64,000 bases of DNA. Origin: Branchipolynoe longqiensis (taxonomy: Eukaryota; Annelida; Polychaeta; Phyllodocida; Polynoidae). The notes under the pieces are model-generated. The model saw only the letters and a list, made by a program, of their open reading frames with translations. It was not told where the DNA came from and did no database searches. The stretch is taken from contig CM059194.1 in NCBI GenBank assembly GCA_030323885.1, positions 31,413,367 to 31,477,366 on the forward strand, read 5' to 3'. This document shows positions 22,201-32,200 of the stretch, in pieces (position 1 is the first letter of the stretch; each line of letters opens with the position of its first letter). Position numbers and translations under genes: made by a program.

Positions 22201-22889
22201 TTGGGGGCGTCTCTGTTGGTCCCGCCTCGCCTGCTCTGATTGCCACCCCGCCTATTGTCACCCCCAGTTCGCACGGGTGGGCGAAATGGAGGGCGTGTTT
22301 CTCGCCTGTCATATCGGTTGACAGCATGCACTTCAGTATCGTCGGTGTTACTGCTACTGCCCGCCAGCTGGTCAGAACTGTGCTCACTGAGCCTGCATAT
22401 TTCTAAACATTTGTCTAGTTCGAGGTTTGCTGTCTGCAGTAACTTGTCTCGTATTCTATTGTCTTTGATTCCACATACCAGTCTATCACAGAGGATAGAC
22501 TCCTCTGTTGCGCCGTAATCGCACAATTCCACGCGATACTGTAGCTCCCGTATATAAGTTTCCATGTCTTCAGTGGTTTGGTTATGACTATTAAACTTAT
22601 ATCGGACGATGGTGCGGTTCGACTTTCCGTGGCAGTATTCCCGAAATGCGGCTGTCACTGTGTTTATTTTCTCACGTTGGTCGCTTTCCATGTTCATGAT
22701 GTGGAAAAGTTTTTGCGCTTCCAAACCGGCTATGTGCAGAAAGGCACAACATTGCACTTTCTCACTTTTGCTTGAAAGTCCGGTGGCACCTGCGAAAAAC
22801 TCATACGCTCCGTGCCAAACTCGCCAATTTAGGGCCAGGTTTCCTTTCAGGCTTAGTGGGGCTGGCGGCTTCAATCCCGATAATGCCAT
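19164..22889 (-). CDS. Gypsy Gag-Pol polyprotein
   Basis: One frame of about 1241 codons from ATG 22889; the open frame extends upstream into the LTR without an earlier ATG. Order from the ATG: Gag capsid-like region (1-200), two CCHC zinc knuckles (CTRCGYSHARDNC and CLACRRIGHFARVC, about 234-268), aspartic protease (FKLDSGSEAN, about 329), reverse transcriptase (LPFGIKTAGDIF; catalytic VADD near 610), RNase H (QVDASMTGLG, about 759), integrase zinc region (HSAH...CQVC) and DDE core (D in VGVDLF, D in VVVSDNGP, E in GQAERC; about 1035, 1088, 1124). It acts in cytoplasmic particles, then in nuclear integration. The frame stops early after an A8 run, leaving the integrase C-terminus out of frame. 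The catalytic residues I could check are present. Confidence 0.93.
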   Translation of the reverse strand: MALSGLKPPAPLSLKGNLALNWRVWHGAYEFFAGATGLSSKSEKVQCCAFLHIAGLEAQKLFHIMNMESDQREKINTVTAAFREYCHGKSNRTIVRYKFNSHNQTTEDMETYIRELQYRVELCDYGATEESILCDRLVCGIKDNRIRDKLLQTANLELDKCLEICRLSEHSSDQLAGSSSNTDDTEVHAVNRYDRRETRPPFRPPVRTGGDNRRGGNQSRRGGTNRDAPNRSNCTRCGYSHARDNCPARDKECLACRRIGHFARVCRGRGQRQQTPINALDIDEEGTPSAWLEDGTDDEEQDLFVGAIGKTLWYETVRICDQIIQFKLDSGSEANIIPEKVFMALPNMVLQKPQCRLITYSGERIRPRGEVTIKIRGKPIVFQVIDSGCAILGKDACVSLNLLNRVLALDADKRMDSDRVQPPVDAEAKSLVDKYHNVFTGLGCIKVDATIHVDNNVPPVIDPPRRIPHAISDAVRNELDRMVKIGIIVEQLNPTPWVNSITIVQKPNKLRVCLDPTKLNKAILRGPYPMKTVEQVVANTAGAKFFSVLDAQSGYWQIVLDKPSSLLCTFNTPWGRYRYTRLPFGIKTAGDIFIQEMENILKGLPGVDVVADDILIYGSTIHEHNKRLESVLRRAEQVGLKLNPDKSKLCRSEVEYVGHLLTGEGVKPNPDRIQAITEMPTPTDKASVQRFLGMVGYVHKFIPNLSDIAKPLRLLLSKEIAWHWEAEQNNAFIKLKKLLVAAPVLKYYEVKKPLKMQVDASMTGLGAALFQDNRPVSIASKALSKCQGNYAVIEREMLAICFGCAKFHNYIFGKQVTVETDHKPLVNIMSKPVHTLTARLQRMRLRLQNYDLQLEYVKGSNMFFADALSRAPTTENKPVDLYDDDMSIAVLDYSGDDIAQIAEATARDQTLQQLIEYIHDGWPIQDSKIPRNVKPYHTYRDELTVQESVVLKQNRIVIPEMLQKQMLNKLHSAHLGIIKSKQLARDSVFWPGIDSQLQDKIARCQVCQSVRARPHKEPLISHDIPDIPFYKVGVDLFQCNSMNYLLVVDYYSKYPEVVQLPDTTSKGVIDNMKQIFARHGIPRVVVSDNGPQFSSDEYRKFAVNYQFTPKFSSPSYPRSNGQAERCIQTIKSMLKKSIMDMSDFSLALLDYRNTTMQDLEASPAQLLMSRKLRSRIPTLPNLLKARAVTSRKTEILHRQERQKAYHDIRAKISHAELKVGERIRYLNQKKRMEGGHDHIQK

Positions 22890-22905
22890 GTCTTTGTATG
22901 TTCTA

Positions 22906-22920
22906 CCACATCTGACACCA
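22906..22920 (-). promoter_or_regulatory. primer binding site, tRNA-Leu type
   Basis: TGGTGTCAGATGTGG on the minus strand starts exactly at the 5' LTR edge. It complements the 3' end of animal tRNA-Leu (…TCTGACACCA) with one likely mismatch. Confidence 0.75.
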
Positions 22921-23052
22921 TGTAGTGTATGAATAGACACGAACGACTTGAAGTCTGAATGCTTAGTGCTGTTTATTCAGTTCGCACTTCACCACGTTAA
23001 CCTCGTCACGTGACCCCCTCCGCTGGGTCCCGCTTGTTACCTGTATACTACA
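22921..23052 (-). repeat. 5' LTR of Gypsy element
   Basis: 132 bp, no difference found against 18269-18400. In the minus-strand reading it is followed by the primer binding site. Confidence 0.92.
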
Positions 23053-23257
23053 CCTCCCTCCCTCTAACTCATCTCCCCCTTTCTGTCTCTGTGTCACTCT
23101 ATTTTTCCCTGTGTTCTTAGTATGTATGCATTTTAATTCATGTAAAAAGAGAGGAGATTCATTACAATTACATTAATACTAGATGACTTTAAATTAGGGA
23201 GCGAAAGAACATAACAGACATGTAAAATTGTGTTTTCATATCTATAAAATGATATCG

Positions 23258-23263
23258 TTTATT
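23258..23263 (-). terminator. poly(A) signal of transposase gene
   Basis: AATAAA on the minus strand about 120 bp beyond the transposase stop codon. Confidence 0.5.
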
Positions 23264-23381
23264 TTACTAGACATATAAACATATTAGCATCTCATATAAC
23301 AGGAGACATGTCACAACATCACAGACATGTTTGCAAAAACAGTAGACAGACACAGCGCATACAGACTGATAAAATGTTTTG

Positions 23382-24687
23382 TCAGATCATCCTGTCTTGC
23401 CATGCCAGTGCTCCGGCAGGTGAGACGACCCAGTCTTTAATTAGATTGCGCTGATCCTTTCCTAGCTTGGACGCGGTGTTGGGGTTAACAGGTACAACGT
23501 TAATGTCAGGAAGGTTGTCGCCCTCTGGCCAACCTCCAGGCACAAAGTTGTTGGTGGCTGTCTCGGGACGATCCAGCTGCATGTTCTGTGGCGCTGGGTA
23601 GCGTGTCCTCATGAGGTTGTGCAGAACCATGCACGCCTTGACGATGATCTTCACGTTGGAGGGGTGGTGCTGCATAGTCGTCAGGAGCACTTGGAAGCGG
23701 TTGGCTAGAATGCCAAAGGCTTTCTCCACCACTCTCCTAGCTCGGGAAAGCCGGTAGTTGAAGAGTCGCTCGTCATTGGTCAAGCCCCTCTTGCCGTATG
23801 GCTTCATCATGGTTGGCCGCAGGGCAAAGGCGTCGTCACCGATCAGAAAATACGGCACATCCTTCTGGCCGTCGACGAGCGGTTCAGGGTTCGGAAAGCC
23901 GATGGTGCCACCTTCTGTGCACGCCTTCAGCTCGGAGGCGTTGTAAATCTGGGCATCGGATGTGGAGCCCATACCACCAATATCTGCCCAGATAAATTTG
24001 TAATCCACATCTACAAGCGCCAACAGGACCACGGAGAAAAAGCCCTTGTAGTTGTAGTAGAGTGACCCACTCTTTGGAGGGCACCGGCAGGCGATGTGCT
24101 TCCCATCCAGAGCGTCACAGGTATGGGGGAAGTTCCACCTCTCTGAAAAGAGGTCCGCGACGGCACGCCACCCTTCTGGAGTCGTCGGACACGTCATGAC
24201 CTCGGCCATGTACTCGTCGACGATGGCCTTACAGACTTCACGCACTATCAGCGACTGTGTGTTGTGGGGCACCCTCCACCCGAACTTCATGGAGGAGTAT
24301 TTTGTGCCAGATGCCAGGTGCCGCAGAGTAAGTGCTATTTTCAGCGCCGGGTCGAGCGGCACCCTGAATGTGGTCCGTTTTTTTGGCGATCCTGGGTCCC
24401 ACTCGCGCCACAATCTCGTCAAACAACTGGGGAGGCAGCCGCATGAAGTTCACAAACGACGCGGTGTCCTCGCTGCGGAGCTCGACCATCAGCTTGTCGA
24501 ACAAGCCAAACTGTGGCTGCCTCCCAATCCAGGGTCTGACCCACACTGATCGCCGCCGCCGCTCCCTCCTCCTTCGTCTCTCGATACGGGACGCCAGAAG
24601 AACCAGGAGGGATAGAGTAAGCTGATGGTGATAAAGGGCAACTCTGTAGAAAAGCTGGAACTGTACTTGCAGTTCCTGGGCATCCAT
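23382..24687 (-). CDS. PIF/Harbinger DDE transposase
   Basis: Catalyses excision and insertion of the element. ATG at 24687, about 50 bp below a TATA box. The N-terminal part (Arg-rich RRRRRERRRR, then WVRPWIGR, FVNFMRLPPQLFDEIVARVG) is in one frame. The DDE_4-type catalytic part continues one frame over from the T7 run at 24378-24384 to the stop at 23382: CDALDGKHIACRCPP (first Asp), YFLIGDDAFAL (second Asp), RRVVEKAFGILANRF (Glu), residues 106, 196/197 and 233 of the frame opening at 24422. Total length of about 430 residues fits the family. It converges on the Myb-like gene. The only lesion seen is this one-base slip; all catalytic residues are present. Confidence 0.92.
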
Positions 24688-24737
24688 CCTGTATGAGCAG
24701 CAGAGCAGGAATGACCTAAGGAATGGCGTGGGTCGCC

Positions 24738-24745
24738 TTTATATA
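24738..24745 (-). promoter_or_regulatory. TATA box of transposase gene
   Basis: TATATAAA on the minus strand 51 bp upstream of ATG 24687, mirroring the arrangement at the other end of the transposon. Confidence 0.6.
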
Positions 24746-25235
24746 CCGAGACCATAGGTCGGGCATACGCCGCCATATGCTTCGCATACGCTTCACATAC
24801 GCTTTTCATACGCTCTCATACGCAACGCGTAGGTTCTGCGTATGCTGCATATGCCCGAGATATGCCTGTGATACGCCCGTGACGCAAGTTGAGCATACGA
24901 GTAGCGTACGCCGGCATACCCCTAGCATACGCCGGCGTACCCCCAGCGTACGAGGAGCGTATGACGGCGTGTGCTGAGCGTATGTGTCGCGCAAGAACCA
25001 TACGCCCCAGTAGGTCGAGATTTTTTTAGCATGCACAAAAAAATGGGGACGGACGGATTTATGAAAGCGTATGGCGGCGTATGCCTCATACGCTTCACAT
25101 AAGCCATCACCTGGCGGCGTATGAGTAGCGTATGCGTAGCGTATGAGTAGCGTATACGGCGTATGCCGACGTATATGACGTAACGCGCATACGCCGCCAT
25201 ATGCTCCCGCAAAAAACCCTAATGTGACAGCCCCT
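24746..25235. promoter_or_regulatory. right subterminal CATACGC/GCGTATG array
   Basis: Dense CATACGC and GCGTATG motifs in both orientations, closely resembling the interior of the relative at 3213-3994, including a GCATGCACAA...GACGGACGGA block. Probable protein-binding array; ORFs here are repeat translations. Confidence 0.65.
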
Positions 25236-25268
25236 TTACAGGGGTTCTCTCTGCAGGTCCGAGGCGTC

Positions 25269-25643
25269 TGTTGGTTGGTTGCTGGAGTTTGACGTCCTGG
25301 AAATATCTAAGGTCATATCAGGACGGGTACTGAATTGTGACAGTGCGTACTAATGACGACTTAATAGTGGTTCCCCACTGGGAGACCATGCCGCCGGCCC
25401 CATGATCTGATATCCCACTCAGTCAAATTATCCTAGTACTGAACCAACCAGTCCTTGCCCTATCCAATTATGCCGAGTGCCTGGCTTGAAAGCGACAAGT
25501 AACAATTTTTAAGTCATAGGTTTGACTCGACCAGTGTTCGAACCCGTGGGTAGGTGGTCGGATTCGAACCCACGGGTTCGAACCCCACGATCTACCAAAA
25601 CGGGAGACGGACACTCAACTAATTCGGCCATCCTATCTGGTCA
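25269..25643 (-). mobile_element. SINE copy, type A head, duplicated box B
   Basis: Full-length reverse copy. The head region holds two box-B-like segments (GTTCGAACCCGTGGG and GGATTCGAACCCACGGG) about 30 bp apart, a small local duplication. Confidence 0.87.
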
Positions 25644-26929
25644 AAAGTTAGATTAGACTGTTGCGAGAACCAAAAGCATTAGTTACTAACAACTTTAAGC
25701 ATGTTGGTGAGGCTAACATGGGTAATTTGCGAACGAGGCCAGGTTTCCCGCCTTTCCTTTTTCTCCTTCTCCCTTTCTCTGCCCACTTGCTTTCCTGTCA
25801 CCATCCTGTTCACTTCGCCTTCCCACCCACCCACCCTCTAAACTGAGGGGGTGAGCGCTGATTGGTCTACATTTCACCTGCTCCGGTCTACTCTGACCTG
25901 CTCATCTACCTGGTCCCTGTCGGCCACTTGAACTGATAGATCTCTCAAATGAACTAGGGTCACTGTCACCTGCTTGCCTGACCTACCTGTGGGTCTGATT
26001 TATTTTTAATAAATTCTTTAAGTATATCTCCTTCTTCTCCTCTTACTGTGCTAGGGCTGAGTGAAATGAATTGCCAACAACAACAACAATATTGTGGGTG
26101 GACATAGTTACATTTGCGTAGCTGTTATCCTAATTTCTTGTGTAATTATGTACACATTATACTCATGATACGCTGCGAGGGAAGAAGACGGAGGCGAGCT
26201 GAGAGTAAAAAGTAAAGTTTATTCCAGTGAAGAGGAAGAGAGCCCCGAAAAGCCCTCCACCCTAGGATGAGAAACAAGCGAAAGAAAAAAAAAAAGAAAC
26301 AACAAAGTGTAGATGCAAGGGTGTGTGGGTGGACAAAGTTTGAGGTGTGACCTTGGTGGGAGCCGGGGGAGGAGTGACTTTAGGGAGGATTGGAGGTAGC
26401 GAGGAAGCAGGTAGGACAGGGGGCGCCACAGGTGTATGCCCGAGATGTGGGGGCGGGGGGTGGGGGGGGGGGGGGAGGGAGGAGCCTAAGAGGGAGAGAG
26501 AGAGGGGGTGGAGGACTCTTCCCCCGCTGCAAATCAAACTCAATGCGAGCATTATGACCAATTTTGCTGACAACTGTCTGTGAGTTATTGACAACACCAC
26601 CCCTCTCATTAAAAAGAATGGTTAACCGCGAGTCCGCGTGGCACGCGATGGCCACTGCCTGCTGGCCATTGTATCAAGATGCTCTGATAAAATTTAATCA
26701 AGTTACTACCAAACATCAAGGCCGAGGTAATTGCGTCACTGCGTGCATGCTGTACATTAACTGATTTTCTTATTGAAATTCTCACTCTGGTTCGAATCTT
26801 TCAAGAAGCTGTAATTATCCAAAAGATTGATTGGGAATGATGAGCTTTGACTTAGCTTTGACTTTCAAATTAGATTTTCCTTGAAAGTGTAGTCATCTCC
26901 AAATTACGTGCAGCAATTTAGGGAATTCT
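25644..26929. other. intergenic, no gene supported
   Basis: Pyrimidine-rich tract at 25745-25845 and G-rich tract at 26420-26510. A segment at about 26195-26225 read on the minus strand contains AATAAA and could be the edge of an old LTR or a host 3' end. The Pro/Leu-rich ORFs near 26262-26655 follow the G-rich composition. Confidence 0.4.
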
Positions 26930-27195
26930 CATATATATATATATATATATGTGTACTATCTAATTGCATAATTAATATATTTAAGTGTGCATACTCATAC
27001 ATATATTTATCTCATCAGGCCACGCACCCTACGATACATATGCATATATATTAATCTCAGTATGCAGGTTATGTATACTGATGAACACATATCGACCTCC
27101 GGACCTTCCGCACGGGAAGCCGGCGTTCTACCGATTGGGCCACCGCGTCAGGTAGAGGATTGTAACAGCCAGACAGAAGGGAAGTGTTCAAACAA
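26930..27195. other. AT microsatellite and SINE head fragment
   Basis: (TA)n at 26930-26950. A type B SINE head fragment in reverse orientation lies at 27089-27155 (CCTTCCGCACGGGAAGCCGG, then CCGATTGGGCCACCGCGTC), with no body attached. Confidence 0.6.
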
Positions 27196-27537
27196 ATAGC
27201 AGTGTAGTATTGTGACAATAAAACAACAGGAGAGCAATGTGACAATAACAGTACAACATTGTGACAATGAAAGTACAACAGGAGAACATTGTGACAATAA
27301 AACAACCGCAGTGCAATGTGACAATAATACAGTACAGCATTGTGACAATAAAACAGTACAGCATTGTGACAATAAAACAGTACAGCATTGTGACAATAAA
27401 ACAGTACAGCATTGTGACAATAATACAGTACAGCATTGTGACAATAATACAGTACATCATTGTGACAATAATAGAGTACATCATTGTGACAATAATACAG
27501 GACAGCATTGTGACAATAAAACAACAAAAGAGCATTG
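27196..27537. repeat. 24-bp minisatellite
   Basis: About 14 units of ACAGTACAGCATTGTGACAA plus TAAA. Because 24 is a multiple of three, several frames on both strands stay open; the predicted 202-, 139- and 111-residue products are translations of this repeat. Confidence 0.92.
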
Positions 27538-29334
27538 CCGCAGATAAACAGAAGGACAACGTGGACATTGACCAGTGGTAGACTATCATGGTAACACAGG
27601 AGACCACTGTTGCATGATGGCAACAAGAGAGTGCTCAAACAGGCGAACAGGACGACAAAGCAACATGCCAACACCACATCATTATTGATTAACCAATTAG
27701 CAAGTAATTTCTAAGCAATCGGTTTCCAATTAATCGCTTATCATTTATGACATTAATTACTTTTTGACAATCGAACAATGCAGATCAAGATCCAGAACAA
27801 AAGCTTCCACCCCCGCAACCCCCATTCCCCCATTTCACTTTATTCTTCTGAGGAGAACACGCTATCCAGGTCTACTGCAGCCATTAGCAGAATCTAGTTG
27901 TGTAACTTCAAAATTAAATCGCTTTTTGCTGTTGTAAATATGTTTATTCTGCTGAATAAGTTGTTGTTAATGCTGAAGCACTGGTCTTCCTGCCATTTTT
28001 CAATTCGAGATTATTTACACAAAACGGTGTATAGAGTAAGGTATACAATAACTGTTTAATGCACAATTTGCAGCATATAACACAATGTAATTCTGTAACA
28101 CAAATTCACTATTCATGTCCCATTAACTCCAGTTATTTCTTAATGGGTTTTTTTCAAATTTAAATTTGTTTTACATATATTCTTTTTTGTTGTTGGTACA
28201 TTAGCTGTTTAAGCAGGGGCAATTTCAGTCGCAGGCGACGCTTGCATCATTAATCATAGCGTCACGTGTTAGAAGTGAGTCTTTTAATTTGGAAAATGGA
28301 TTATTGATTTTAGAGCCATGCAATGAAATCGAACCTTTTGATGAGGAAACAAACAACCGGAAGCTTCAGTGATCAATGATGCTGTTTTCCAGTCATTCAC
28401 ATAATTGAATTGAAGAATTTATCGGGGTTTTAAAATGATGTTTTTTTTTGTGTGTTTTTTGTTGGTCCATTAGTTGTTTAAGCAGGGGAAATTTCAGTCA
28501 TAGACGACTGGTCTTCCTCATTCCACTGCTGGTCGATAGAAAACCCGAGCCTACACTTTTACCGACCCAAGGGATTTTTAACCTCCCACACCAAATAGAC
28601 ATGGTATGAGAGCAACCGGCCTTTGATGACGCTGTAAGTTATACACAGCGGTGGAAATCCAAATTGGCAGAGCTGGGGGTGCAGGGAATCGAATCATATT
28701 ATTTGTTTTTAAACCTATTGTACTCTGGCCAAAATGTTGGGGGAATGACCCACTTTAATACCACTTTAATACCCTGTCACCACGGGTATTTAGCACCAGT
28801 GCCTACAACTTACAAGTGCCTTGCCAATAATAGCTTTGGTAAGGTAGTGAGCTATCTGTGTGAGCTGCTCGTCACCGCGGTGGCGCCACCTAGCGAATGA
28901 AGGGTGAAGCTGGCGCGAGCAGCTCACCCTCTTGTAACCCTTACATAGTGAGCAGCTCCAGTGGTTTGTCGTTGTGGTAAGTGTGACTACAGCATGGTGA
29001 AGGGAGATGGGATCAAAGGCAATGCAGCCTATATTGTAGGCCCGATGTAAGGCCAGATTAACCCTCCCCTGCCAAATTATACCCTGGGCCAGACCAAAAT
29101 ATACCCAGGAGTATAAACCAACCCAGGCTATTTTATACCCGAGTATATATTTGTTCTAGCTCAGATTATACCCGGGTAATAATTTGGCGGGGTGGGGGGG
29201 AGGGGGGTAGGGGATGGGTAATCTGGCCTGTGACACCATTTGCATGTTACTCACATGAAATGACACGGGCATCAATTCCAAGATTTAAAATTTGAGCAAA
29301 AATAAAACATCTCCTGGCATTTACCATTAGATTT
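27538..29334. other. intergenic, minor repeats
   Basis: Two copies of a ~40-bp motif (ATTAGCTGTTTAAGCAGGGG and a close variant) at about 28198-28240 and 28468-28505; the second leads into a ~190-bp segment ending GCAGGGAATCGAATC that could be an unclassified SINE. A degenerate TATACCC(G/A)GG-type repeat lies at 29080-29180. No gene is supported. Confidence 0.45.
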
Positions 29335-29677
29335 GTTAGTCGGGGCTTTACATCCTGCTGATCCTAGCAACATCTAAGGTCATATCAGCACGGGTAGCGA
29401 CTTGTGACAGTGCACACTTATGTCGACTTTATAGTGATGCACCACTAGAAGACAAGGCCGCTGGGACCATGACCCGATATCCCACTAAGTCATATTATCC
29501 TGATACTGAGCAAACCAATACTTGCTCTACCCTTGTAATGCGGAGTGCCAGGCTAGGTAGTGACAAGTATCAATTTTGCATGTAATTTGTTTAACTAGTA
29601 ACGACCATATTTCGAATTCCCGACCTTCCGCACGGGAAGCCTGTGCTCTACAAATTTGGTCACTGCATCTGGTTTAA
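29335..29677 (-). mobile_element. SINE copy, type B head
   Basis: Reverse copy; near the tail a small duplication (ACATCCTGCTGATCCTAGC) is present. The head reads CCGACCTTCCGCACGGGAAG. Confidence 0.85.
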
Positions 29678-29779
29678 CCATTACAAGACACACCTATCGC
29701 AGACTGACTTCACCATAAACAAAGTCACACCATGGCTGAGTCAGCTTGATATTAATCTGTAAGTCCTAAGAGGATCCTA

Positions 29780-30345
29780 ATTATTTCCTATTATTTCCTA
29801 TGATTTCCTATAACTTCCTATACTTTTCTATTATGTCATATTATGTCATATTATGTCATATTATGTTATAGTATGTCATATTATGTCATATTATCGCATA
29901 TGATGTCATATTCTGTCATATTCTATCATAGTATATCATAGTATGTCATATCATTTCATATTATTCCTATTATGTCCTATTATTTCGTATTATGTCCTAT
30001 TATTTCATATCATTTCATTTCATTTTCTAGTTTTTCCTATTATTTCCTATTGTATAATGTTACCACCTATTATCCCTATTATCTCATATTGTCTCCCATA
30101 ATTTATATTACTTCCTATTGCTTCCTACTATTTCATACTATGCTTATTATTTTTTATTATTTCCTAGTATTTCCTAGTATTTCCTAGTATTTCCTAATAT
30201 GTCCTATCATTTCCTATTATTTTATATTATTTCAAATTATTTTATATTATTTCATATTATTTCATATTATTTCATATGATTTCATATTATTTCATATTAT
30301 TTCATATTATTTCATATTATTTCATATTATTTCATATTATTATTA
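29780..30345. repeat. 10-bp ATTATTTCAT array
   Basis: More than 50 units of a 10-bp repeat, drifting from TTATTTCCTA through TTATGTCATA to ATTATTTCAT, the last block nearly perfect. Confidence 0.9.
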
Positions 30346-30639
30346 AAATGTGTTACTTATATCCAGAATATCAGACTAGTTTGGTTAAAACTGGGCCAAA
30401 TTGAAAATAGCACCACTTTGAGTACCCTTAGGAATCACGGAATGCTCCCCCCCCCCCCTCGTACAGCATTGAAAACAGCCTGGTTCTGCGTCGCGTATGT
30501 TGTAATAATTGATACGTATACCAATAGTCAATGGGGGAGGCACAGGTGGCGCCCTCCTGCGGGGAATGCATTCATACAGAATGTATTTATCTGCGGTTGA
30601 AAGCTGCATCATCCGATGAAAGCAAACACTATTAGGAAA

Positions 30640-30898
30640 CCGTAACACTAAGTAGCTAGACTTGATACTACATGTCTAACTTAGATACTGATGCAGTCGC
30701 ATAGAAAGAATGTTAAGTCAATTTATTAGAACATGTCAAGTGCTGCAAGGCACACAAGTCGAATATGTGTGGGGACCAACACATTATTGTGCATGTCTTG
30801 ACTTCAAATATCGCCTAAGTTAGCCAATACTAATCAAAGTTCCTACAAACTAAACTGCTAAAGTAACATATTATGAACATAATATATTTATTTTTTAT
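30640..30898 (-). mobile_element. MITE-B copy
   Basis: Reverse orientation; diagnostic segments AACTTAGATACTGATGCA, GCATAGAAAGAATGTTAAGT and the far end near 30850 match other family members. Confidence 0.55.
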
Positions 30899-30954
30899 AG
30901 ATGAGGGAAAGACAAAAGCATCGGATTACGTGTGTTTGGCGGCGCATCATAGAT

Positions 30955-32200
30955 CTACATGTAGGTGTGGGAGTGGGTGTGGGAGTGGGTGTGGGAGTGT
31001 GTGGGTGTGGGTGTATGTCTGGGATTGGGTGTGAGTGTTACTGTGGGGGGGAGTGTGTGAGAGGGTGTGGGGATGTGTGTGTGTGTGTGGATGGGTGAGT
31101 GTATGAGGGGTGCGGGTGTGGGTGGGTGTGGGAGTGGATGTGGGTGTGGATATGGATATGTGGGGGGAGGGGTATATGGGTGTGGGTGTATGTGTGTGAG
31201 TGTGGGTGTGTGAGTGTGGGTGTGGGTGTGGGTGTGGGTGTGGATATGGATGTGGGCGGGGGTGTATGTGTGTGGGTGTATGTGTCTGGGTGTATATGTC
31301 TGGGTGTGGGTGTGGGTGTGGGTGTGGGTGCAGAATCGAGGAATAAGAGGGTCACGTCACGGGTGACGACATATTTGGATGGGAGTACCAAACGGATGTC
31401 AGGTGTGGTGATGGTAGGGCGTGGATGTGGGTGTTGGGGAAGGGCGGGGAGTTGGGGCGGGGGGGGGGAGTTCCAGTGTCCAGCTTCGGTCAAGGCAGGG
31501 TGTGGGTTTGTCGTTGGGGGGTGGGGGGTGGGGGTGGGGGTGAAGATGAGGTTGCGTCGGGGGGGGGGGAGGTCCATACATTGCATTATGGCATGGTGTG
31601 AGGGTGTGAGGGTGTGAGGGTTTGAGGGCATGAGGTCATGAGGGTATGAGGATATGAGCGTGTGAGGTGTGAGGGTGTGAGGGTGTGAGGGTGTGAGGGT
31701 GTGAGGGTGTGAGGTTGTGAGGGTGTGAGGGTGTGATGGTGTGAGGGTGTGAGGATGTGAGGGGGTGAGGGGGTGAGGTTGTGAGGGTGTGAGGGTGTGA
31801 GAGTGTGATGGTATGAGGGTGTGAGGGTGCGATGGTGTGAGGATGTGAGGGGGTGAGGGGGTGAGGGGGTGATGGTGTGAGGGTGTGAGGGGGTGAGGGT
31901 GTGATGGTGTGATGGTGTGAGGGTGTGAGGGTGTGAGAGTGTGATGGTGTGAGGTTGTGAGGGTGTGAGGAGGTGAGGTTGTGAGGGTGCGAGGGTGTGA
32001 GGTTGTGACGGTGTGAGGGTGTGACGGTGTGACGGTGTGGTTGTAGATATGCAAGGGAGCTGATGAGGGTGAGAGGGAGTACTGAGTGTGTCCGGCTTGA
32101 TTAATGGCATGCCATTGGTGTGTGGGAGTGTGTGTGTGTGGGAGTGTGGGTGCGTGTGTGTGTGGGTGTGGGTATGTGGGTGTGGTGTTGATGTGTAGAT
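30955..32200. repeat. GT-rich minisatellite complex
   Basis: GGGTGTGGGTGT-type units (30960-31335), a less repetitive middle, then an 8-9-bp GTGTGAGG array (31598-32040), then GT-rich again. The 389-residue His/Thr/Pro-rich open frame on the minus strand is repeat translation. Confidence 0.9.

Larger units (their letters stand above)
18269..23052 (-). mobile_element. Ty3/Gypsy LTR retrotransposon, recent
   Basis: 4784 bp on the minus strand, with two 132-bp LTRs identical as far as I can compare by eye, 5-bp duplication CCTCC on both sides (within a CT repeat, so weakly informative), a tRNA-Leu-type primer site, a polypurine tract and one gag-pol frame. Identical LTRs imply a young insertion. 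Short LTRs plus a single gag-pol frame suggest the Mag/SURL-like lineage, which is an inference. Confidence 0.93.
15114..25235. mobile_element. autonomous-type PIF/Harbinger transposon with nested Gypsy
   Basis: Left end AGGCCCTGTCACATTACGG, right end CTAATGTGACAGCCCCT; target duplication TTA at 15111-15113 and 25236-25238, the TWA preference of Harbinger elements. It carries the two genes expected of the family: a Myb/MADF-like protein gene (plus) and a DDE transposase gene (minus), convergent. Removing the 4784-bp Gypsy and one 5-bp duplication leaves about 5.3 kb, a reasonable size for the family. Both genes have single-base frame breaks, so current activity is uncertain. Confidence 0.92.

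Noticed and set aside
27196..27537. CRISPR-like array of regularly spaced repeats
   Set aside because: There are no unique spacers; it is a continuous tandem repeat in a eukaryotic genome. The same holds for 39585-40445 and 58010-58375.
27069..27677. 202-residue Cys/Tyr/His-rich open frame that looks like a cysteine-rich secreted protein
   Set aside because: Produced by the 24-bp minisatellite, whose unit length is divisible by three.
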